Positions 30,221 to 37,541 of a stretch of DNA of 37,541 nt are shown here, piece by piece. Under the pieces are notes generated by a model. The model was not told where the DNA came from. It did not search any database and worked only from the letters and a program-made list of their open reading frames with translations. Position 1 is the first letter of the stretch; each line of letters starts with the position of its first letter. Both the position numbers and the translations under genes were made by a program. Where the stretch lies: NCBI GenBank assembly GCA_021808665.1, contig JAKBBA010000033.1, positions 1-37,541 of the forward strand. Direction: 5' to 3'. The stretch is from Actinomycetes bacterium. Lineage in GTDB: Bacteria; Actinomycetota; Acidimicrobiia; Acidimicrobiales; Palsa-688.

Positions 30221-32514
30221 CTCAGGAGCCGACCATGGCAGGAGTCGCCCGGGCCGCCGCCGAGGCTGTTACGGGGGCCGGGAGAGCGGCGGAGGGGGCC
30301 GGATCGGGGCTAGCCGACGACATAGATCGCCTCGTGGCGGGCCGTCACGGCGACCCGCACAGGGTTCTCGGCCGTCACGGCAGTGCCGTGCGGGCATACC
30401 GACCTGGGGCGTCGAGGATGCGGCTTTGCTGGCAGGGGGCAGACCCCGTCGAGATGACCCTCATACACCCGGCGGGCCTGTTCGAAGGGATACGCCCCGA
30501 GACCGCCGCCGGGGACCCTGCGGGGGCATACGAGCTCGAAGCGCTCTACGGAGACGGGCCGTCAGGGCGTAGCTTCCGCTTCCACGACCCCTACTCGGCG
30601 TGGCCTACCGTGGGAGAACTAGACCTGCATCTTTTCGGGGAGGGTCGTCACCACAGGCTCTGGGAGGTCCTAGGGGCGCACAGACGTGAGCACAACGGCG
30701 TCGCCGGTACGGCGTTCGCTGTTTGGGCTCCCAACGCGACGTCGGTACGGGTGGTCGGCGACTGGAACTTCTGGGACGGCCGGGTCCATCCGATGCGCTC
30801 GCTCGGATCCTCCGGGGTTTGGGAGCTATTCGTGCCCGGGGTGGAAGCGGGTGAGAGGTACAAGTACGAGATCCTTACGTCGTCTAACCAGCTGAGGATC
30901 AAGACCGATCCGATGGCGTTCCAGATGGAGCTCCCCCCGGCAACGGCCAGCGTAGTAACCGCCGGGTCGGCCTACGAGTGGGGTGACAGCGATTGGCTGG
31001 AACGGCGCAGGGGAGGCGACCTCCTGCACGAGCCGATGTCGGTCTACGAGATGCACCTTGGGTCCTGGCGTTGGACAGGCGGCGACGGTGAAGCCTCCCG
31101 GCCGCTCGGGTACGCGGAGCTCGTCGAGATCCTCCCCCGATACGTGGGTGACCTCGGCTTCACCCACGTCGAGTTCATGCCAATCGCCGAGCATCCTTTC
31201 AGCGGATCCTGGGGATACCAGGTGTCGGGGTACTACGCACCGACATCACGCTACGGCGACCCGGACGGATTGAGAGCCCTCATCGACGCCTTGCACCGGG
31301 CAGGGATCGGAGTGATCGTCGACTGGGTGCCGGCGCATTTCCCTAAGGACGACTTCGCTCTCGCCCGTTTCGACGGAACAGCCTTGTACGAGCACGCCGA
31401 CCCTCGCCAAGGAGAGCACCCCGACTGGGGAACGCTCATATTCAACTTCGGGCGTAACGAGGTCAGGAACTTCCTGTTAGCGAACGCCCTCTACTGGGTC
31501 GAGCAATTCCACGTCGACGCCCTGCGGGTGGACGCTGTCGCTTCGATGCTCTACCTCGACTATTCGCGCAAGGACGGCGAATGGGTGCCCAACCGCTTCG
31601 GAGGACGCGAGGACCTCGAAGCGGTCGAGTTCATAAAAGAGGTCAACGTCGTCCTCTTCGGCGAACACCCCGGTGCAACAGTGATCGCCGAGGAGTCGAC
31701 CTCGTGGCCTGGGGTGTCACGCCCCGTGTACCTGGGCGGGCTCGGTTTCGGTTTCAAGTGGAACATGGGCTGGATGCACGACACTCTCGACTACTTCCAC
31801 CACGACCCGATCCACCGCCGCTACCACCACGGGGAGCTCACCTTTGGGTTCCTGTACGCGTGGTCAGAGAACTTCGTGTTGCCGCTTTCCCACGACGAGG
31901 TGGTGCACGGCAAGGGGTCACTGCTGGCGAAGATGCCCGGTGACCGCTGGCAGCAGCTCGCCAACCTTCGAGCTCTCTACGCGTGGATGTGGGCTCACCC
32001 CGGAAAGCAACTCGTGTTCATGGGAGCTGAGCTCGCCCCCGAGACGGAGTGGGATCACAACCGCCAGCTCGACTGGTGGATCCTCGAACGATGGGACCAG
32101 CACCGTCAGGTCGGAGACCTTCTAGGCGAGCTCAATCGGGTGTACAAGCGACTCCCGGCACTCTGGCAGGCCGACGACGTTCCGGCCGGTTTTGAGTGGA
32201 TCGAAGCGGACGACTCCGACCAGAGTGTCCTGGCGTTCCTCCGACGGACGGCTCGCGGCGGGGAAACGCCCGGCGAAGTGTTGTGCATCGCTAACCTAAC
32301 TCCCGTCGTGCGATACGGCTACAGAGTCGGGATCCCCTCAGGCGGATCGTGGAGGGAGATTGTCAACACCGACGATCCGCGTTGGGGTGGAAGCGGCGTC
32401 GCCAACCCCGGCGAGTTGCACTGCGAGCAGTTGGATTGGCACGGTCGCCAATGGTCGATGGAGCTGACCTTGCCCCCGCTTGGCGTGATTTGGCTGGAGC
32501 CGCTCAGGCGTTAG
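30217..32514 (+). CDS. glgB: 1,4-alpha-glucan branching enzyme
   Basis: GH13_9 enzyme that introduces alpha-1,6 branches. It has the extra N1 domain (about 25-130, with GRHGDPHRVLG), the CBM48 N2 domain (about 150-255, FAVWAPNATSVRVVGDWN) and the catalytic barrel with D439 (LRVDAVASM), E492 (IAEESTSWP) and D560 (LSHDEVVHGKG). From TTG 30217 it has 765 residues and is preceded by GGGGAGGA; ATG 30235 with its own GGAG is an equally good start. It is the last gene of the glgE operon and overlaps the convergent galT by 11 bases. Confidence 0.95.
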   Translation: MTQEPTMAGVARAAAEAVTGAGRAAEGAGSGLADDIDRLVAGRHGDPHRVLGRHGSAVRAYRPGASRMRLCWQGADPVEMTLIHPAGLFEGIRPETAAGDPAGAYELEALYGDGPSGRSFRFHDPYSAWPTVGELDLHLFGEGRHHRLWEVLGAHRREHNGVAGTAFAVWAPNATSVRVVGDWNFWDGRVHPMRSLGSSGVWELFVPGVEAGERYKYEILTSSNQLRIKTDPMAFQMELPPATASVVTAGSAYEWGDSDWLERRRGGDLLHEPMSVYEMHLGSWRWTGGDGEASRPLGYAELVEILPRYVGDLGFTHVEFMPIAEHPFSGSWGYQVSGYYAPTSRYGDPDGLRALIDALHRAGIGVIVDWVPAHFPKDDFALARFDGTALYEHADPRQGEHPDWGTLIFNFGRNEVRNFLLANALYWVEQFHVDALRVDAVASMLYLDYSRKDGEWVPNRFGGREDLEAVEFIKEVNVVLFGEHPGATVIAEESTSWPGVSRPVYLGGLGFGFKWNMGWMHDTLDYFHHDPIHRRYHHGELTFGFLYAWSENFVLPLSHDEVVHGKGSLLAKMPGDRWQQLANLRALYAWMWAHPGKQLVFMGAELAPETEWDHNRQLDWWILERWDQHRQVGDLLGELNRVYKRLPALWQADDVPAGFEWIEADDSDQSVLAFLRRTARGGETPGEVLCIANLTPVVRYGYRVGIPSGGSWREIVNTDDPRWGGSGVANPGELHCEQLDWHGRQWSMELTLPPLGVIWLEPLRR

Positions 32515-33490
32515 CGGCCAAAGCGGACCGCAGGTCCAGCGCCGCCCGCTCAGGGGGCGTCACGTTGATGAACACCCCCGAGCCCATCTCGAAGCCGCCC
32601 CGGGTGGAGATCTTGGGTATCACATGAACGTGCCAGTGGAACTCCGAACGCGTGCGGAACGGCGCCGAGTGGAACATGATGTTATAGGCGACGTCCCCGA
32701 CGCTTGACCGCATAGCCGACAGGGCGCGTGCCACCGCCGCAGCCACGCCGGCCAGGTCGTCGTCGCTGGCGTCGTGGAGGTGGGTCTCGTGCCTGCGGGG
32801 GATCAGCAGCATCTCGTAGGGTGTCCCACTCCAAAACGGGGCTATTGTCATCACCGAATCGTCAGAGTGCACGATGCGCTGGCCTGCCTCCTCCTCGGCG
32901 TCGACAGCCGCGCACAGCAGGCAGTTGCCCTGGAAGCGGGCGAAACCGGCTAGCTCGTGGGCAGCTTCGCCGGGTATGAACGGCATGGACAGCAGCTGGC
33001 CGTGAGGGTGCTCCACAGACGCCCCGGCTTCCCTGCCCGAGTTCACTACAGCCTGGCTGTAGCGCAACCCGGGCGACTCGGCGTGCTCGAGCATCCTCGC
33101 CTTGATAGCAGCGGTTATCAACGCCGACTCGCCCGGAGTCAGATCCGCCCAACTGACGTCGTGGCGGTCGGACAGCACGATCACCTCGTGGGCTCCGCTT
33201 GCGGGAGCTTGGGTGAAAAGCGGACCGAGATGGCTCACCACCATCGGTTCGCTACCGCTGAAGGCCGGGTAGAGGTTCGGCAGCACCCTGACAGCCCAGT
33301 TTCCGCTGGGGCCGGGAAGCTCCAGTATCGGCGGCAGCGCCGGCCTGGTGTCAGGACAGAACGGGCACGGGCGCAGCGGGTCGTCCTCGACGGGAAGACG
33401 TCGGGGTAGGAAGTCCGACGGCCTCTGGGCCCGCTCCCCGGCTACGACGACCCACCGGCCGGTCAGTGGGTCAAGTCTTAGGTCGCTCAC
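32504..33490 (-). CDS. galT: Galactose-1-phosphate uridylyltransferase
   Basis: HIT-superfamily enzyme of the Leloir pathway exchanging UMP between UDP-glucose and galactose-1-phosphate. The active site is HPH at 161-163 (EHPHGQLLSMPF) and a zinc site is formed by C42 and C45 (CPFCPD). HWHVHVIPK near the C-terminus is also conserved. I chose GTG 33490, which gives the standard start SDLRLDPLTGRWVVVA and 328 residues; the frame is open to 33721 but that part overlaps the desulfurase gene. No galK or galE is adjacent, so it may serve glucose-1-phosphate/UDP-sugar exchange linked to glucan turnover. Confidence 0.92.
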   Translation of the reverse strand: MSDLRLDPLTGRWVVVAGERAQRPSDFLPRRLPVEDDPLRPCPFCPDTRPALPPILELPGPSGNWAVRVLPNLYPAFSGSEPMVVSHLGPLFTQAPASGAHEVIVLSDRHDVSWADLTPGESALITAAIKARMLEHAESPGLRYSQAVVNSGREAGASVEHPHGQLLSMPFIPGEAAHELAGFARFQGNCLLCAAVDAEEEAGQRIVHSDDSVMTIAPFWSGTPYEMLLIPRRHETHLHDASDDDLAGVAAAVARALSAMRSSVGDVAYNIMFHSAPFRTRSEFHWHVHVIPKISTRGGFEMGSGVFINVTPPERAALDLRSALAANA

Positions 33491-33589
33491 TTCGCTGAAG
33501 GTTGACAGAGTCCGATAAACACACCTCGACGGTAGTCCTCCCCGGAGGTGATGGCGCGCCACGCTCCCGCCGGCGCTACGCTCGCCTGT
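33491..33589. promoter_or_regulatory. Divergent galT/desulfurase intergenic region
   Basis: TTGACA at 33502-33507 is a perfect -35 hexamer for the plus strand, but no convincing -10 follows at 16-19 bases. This 99-base gap must hold starts for both directions. No other structure is evident. Confidence 0.3.
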
Positions 33590-34744
33590 GTGGCTGTCTA
33601 CTTGGACCACGCGGCCGGCGGCCCGATGCACCCTGACGCCGTGGCTGCGACGGTCGGCTGGATTACCTCGGGCTTTGGGAACCCGTCGGGCGCTCACCAG
33701 GTTGCCAGGCGTGCCCGCCAAGCGATCGACGAGGCCAGAGAGCAGATCGCCGATCTGATCGGCTTCACCCCAGGTGGGATCGTATTCACATCTGGGGGTA
33801 CCGAAGCCGACAACTTGGCGCTGCTTGGCGCGTCGGCGCCCGGCCGGGGAGCGTTAGTGGTGAGCGCAGTCGAGCACCCGGCTGTCCTCGAAGCTGCGGT
33901 TCGCAGCGGCCGCGAGGTGAGGGTGCTCGGAGTTGGCAGTGACGGCAGGGTGGACCTCGACCATCTCAGCCGGCTATTGGATCCAGGTGTTGCGGTGGTG
34001 TCGGTACAGCTTGCCAACCATGAGACCGGTGTCGTCCAGGATCTCGACGCCGTAGCAAAGCGTGTCCGCAAGCGCTCCCCGGGTGCGGTCCTCCACACCG
34101 ACGCGGTGCAGGCGGCCCCTTGGATGGACCTCCGGTCGGCGGCGGCGTGCGCCGACCTGGTCTCCATCAGCGGGCACAAGTTCGGTGGCCCTCAGGGTGC
34201 CGGAGTTCTCGCAGTTCGACCAGGCGTTCAGATCTCCCCGATCCTCCACGGTGGAGGTCAAGAGCGGCGCCGGCGAAGCGGAACCCACAACGTGGCCGGG
34301 GCGCTTGGAATGGCGGCCGCTCTCAGAGCGCGCAGCGAGCAGCGAGCCGAGATAGCTGCCAGGGTGGCCGGCCTACGCGACAGGCTTTGCGATGCGGTGA
34401 CGGGCGGTGTCAGCTCGTCGGTGGCTACGGCGGTGGACTCGCCGAGGGTCCCAGGGCATTGCCATCTGCGTTTTCCCGGCGTCGAAGCCGAGTCGTTGCT
34501 GTTCCTGCTCGACGAGGCCGGAGTGTGCGCCTCGGCGGGGGCGGCCTGCGCGAGCGGTGCTTTCGAGCCGAGCCCGGTGCTCATGGCTATGGGCGTCTCC
34601 AAGGAGGAAGCCGGGTCCTGCCTCCGCCTGACGCTGGGCCCTGACACCACTTCGTCCGACGTGGACTTCGCTGCCGAAGCGGTCGTAGAGAGCGCGACGC
34701 GCCTCGGAAGCGACGCAGCTACGAAGGCGTTGGTTTCACGATGA
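33590..34744 (+). CDS. Cysteine desulfurase (NifS/IscS family)
   Basis: PLP enzyme that takes sulfur from cysteine as an enzyme persulfide. The PLP lysine is K197 in SISGHKFGGPQGAG and the likely persulfide cysteine is C320 in SAGAACASGAFEPS. GTG 33590 gives the usual start AVYLDHAAGGP; note GG where most relatives have TT in AATTP. The frame is also open to 33548. The stop overlaps the mnmA ATG (ATGA), so it is probably the dedicated sulfur donor for MnmA, like YrvO in Bacillus. The order desulfurase-mnmA-ligA is seen in other Actinobacteria. Confidence 0.93.
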   Translation: MAVYLDHAAGGPMHPDAVAATVGWITSGFGNPSGAHQVARRARQAIDEAREQIADLIGFTPGGIVFTSGGTEADNLALLGASAPGRGALVVSAVEHPAVLEAAVRSGREVRVLGVGSDGRVDLDHLSRLLDPGVAVVSVQLANHETGVVQDLDAVAKRVRKRSPGAVLHTDAVQAAPWMDLRSAAACADLVSISGHKFGGPQGAGVLAVRPGVQISPILHGGGQERRRRSGTHNVAGALGMAAALRARSEQRAEIAARVAGLRDRLCDAVTGGVSSSVATAVDSPRVPGHCHLRFPGVEAESLLFLLDEAGVCASAGAACASGAFEPSPVLMAMGVSKEEAGSCLRLTLGPDTTSSDVDFAAEAVVESATRLGSDAATKALVSR

Positions 34745-35772
34745 GGGTTCTGGTCGCGATGTCGGGTGGCGTGGATTCCTCCGTCGCTGCGGCGCTGGTA
34801 GCTGAGGCGGGACACGACGTGGTCGGGGCCACGATGAAACTGTGGGGTGGCACCTCGGATCGAGGTTGCTGCTCTGTGGGGGACGTGGAGGACGCGCGGC
34901 GGGTGGCCCAGCAGATCGGCATCAGTCACTATGTGTTCAACTTCTCGGACGACTTCGATCGTCACGTCGTCGACCCCTACGTGGAGAGCCACGCGGCCGG
35001 TTTGACACCCAACCCTTGCATCGAATGCAACCGACACCTCAAGTTCGACCGTCTGATCGCCCGGGCCGACCAGCTCGGGTTCGACGCAGTGGCAACCGGG
35101 CATCACGCCCGCATCGTCGAAGGACCAGACGGCAGGATTTGGCTTGCCCGGGGGGCCGACGCAGCCAAAGACCAGTCCTATGTGGTTCACATGCTCGACG
35201 CCGAGACACTCCCCAAGGTCATGTTCCCAGTAGGCACCCTGACGAAGCAGCAGGTGCGGGAGAAGGCCGTGTCGCTCGGCCTTCAGACGGCCTCCAAACC
35301 TGACAGCCAAGACGTTTGCTTCATATCAGCTTCGGGGGGTCGGACAGCTTTCCTGTCCGAGCGGATAGCCCTGCGACCGGGAAAAGTGCTCGACGAGGCG
35401 GGCAGGCTCCTGGGGGAGGTGCCAGCCCTAGAGCTGGTCACCGTCGGTCAGCGCCGGGGGCTGGGCCCCGCTGTCGGTGCCCGCTACGCGCTGTCCGTAA
35501 ACGTGCAGGCGGCTACCGTCACCGTCGCTCCCGCCGACGACTTGTTGGTCACTGAACTGCGTCTCGACCCGGTCTGCTGGGTGCGCGAACCTCCAGGTGG
35601 GGACGAGAAGCTCCTCGCCCAGGTGAGCGCCCACGGGGTTCCCGTCCCTGCGCGCTGGGAGGCACCGGGTCGGGTCGTATTCGAGCGTCCGCTGCGTAAG
35701 GTTGCGCCCGGCCAGAGCGTCGTGCTCTACCGGGGCGACCTGGTAGTCGGGGGTGGCACTGCCGCCCGCTGA
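34741..35772 (+). CDS. mnmA: tRNA-specific 2-thiouridylase
   Basis: Adenylates and thiolates uridine-34 of tRNAs for Lys, Glu and Gln. The PP-loop SGGVDSS is at 8-14. The two catalytic cysteines are C93 (NPCIECN) and C193 (DSQDVCFI). GHHARI and KDQSYVVHML are also conserved. Length (343) is slightly short of the E. coli enzyme but all domains are present. It overlaps the desulfurase gene by four bases and is followed by ligA after 46 bases. Confidence 0.96.
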   Translation: MRVLVAMSGGVDSSVAAALVAEAGHDVVGATMKLWGGTSDRGCCSVGDVEDARRVAQQIGISHYVFNFSDDFDRHVVDPYVESHAAGLTPNPCIECNRHLKFDRLIARADQLGFDAVATGHHARIVEGPDGRIWLARGADAAKDQSYVVHMLDAETLPKVMFPVGTLTKQQVREKAVSLGLQTASKPDSQDVCFISASGGRTAFLSERIALRPGKVLDEAGRLLGEVPALELVTVGQRRGLGPAVGARYALSVNVQAATVTVAPADDLLVTELRLDPVCWVREPPGGDEKLLAQVSAHGVPVPARWEAPGRVVFERPLRKVAPGQSVVLYRGDLVVGGGTAAR

Positions 35773-35809
35773 GCAGTTCTGGTGTCCCGATGCGTCGCTT
35801 CGCCGGTAA

Positions 35810-37541
<1,732 letters not shown>

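Noticed and set aside
33502..33507. Perfect TTGACA as a promoter for the desulfurase operon
   Set aside because: No matching -10 at 16-19 bases; kept only as a note on the intergenic region.
34258..35310. 350-codon minus-strand frame across the desulfurase and mnmA
   Set aside because: Antisense to two genes with intact catalytic motifs; no domain seen.

Overview
The window is a high-G+C, gene-dense bacterial chromosome segment, most likely from an actinobacterium of the Acidimicrobiia type. Four things point this way: the gene order prfA-prmC-sua5 followed by atpI and atpBEFHAGDC; frequent GTG and TTG starts with 1-8 base overlaps; a complete GlgE-type alpha-glucan pathway; and a cysteine desulfurase-mnmA-ligA cluster. 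The ATP synthase b and delta subunits are separate genes, unlike the mycobacterial fusion. Almost everything is housekeeping. I see no phage, insertion sequence, CRISPR array, tRNA or rRNA.

Layout. 1-752: the 3' end of a secreted-looking PKD-domain protein with lower G+C than the rest. 802-3542: translation termination and tRNA modification (prfA, prmC, sua5). 3689-11239: the F1Fo ATP synthase operon, headed by two small membrane proteins (AtpZ-like and AtpI-like). 11291-13637, minus strand: wecA-like phosphoglycosyltransferase and glyA. 13700-15655: a 2H-phosphoesterase/GNAT fusion convergent with class II fructose-bisphosphatase glpX. 15681-20312: GT39-like membrane glycosyltransferase, UGM/amine-oxidase-like flavoprotein, and an unrecognised zinc-ribbon protein with a tandem internal duplication. 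20354-22644: M20 peptidase and meaB, divergent. 22631-33490: alpha-glucan metabolism, with glgP on minus, glgE-treS-mak-glgB as an overlapping operon on plus, and galT on minus. 33590-37541: cysteine desulfurase, mnmA and the 5' part of ligA.

How the genes work together. TreS interconverts trehalose and maltose, Mak phosphorylates maltose, GlgE polymerises maltose-1-phosphate, GlgB branches the glucan and the divergent GlgP degrades it, so the whole cycle downstream of trehalose is in about 10 kb. The desulfurase probably supplies sulfur to MnmA for tRNA 2-thiouridine. The 15.7-20.3 kb block looks like a surface-glycan module, but this is inference from family membership and adjacency.

Most worth a second look: the duplicated zinc-ribbon protein (18987-20312), the 2H-GNAT fusion (13700-14638), a GlgE that seems to lack about 80 residues before its nucleophile, a c-subunit with Met where mycobacteria have bedaquiline-contacting Ala63, an 11-codon ORF between atpB and atpE, and a wecA gene whose coding region extends upstream of any ATG/GTG/TTG start. 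I see no clear evidence for a wholly new multi-gene system; the nearest candidate is the flavoprotein/zinc-ribbon pair.
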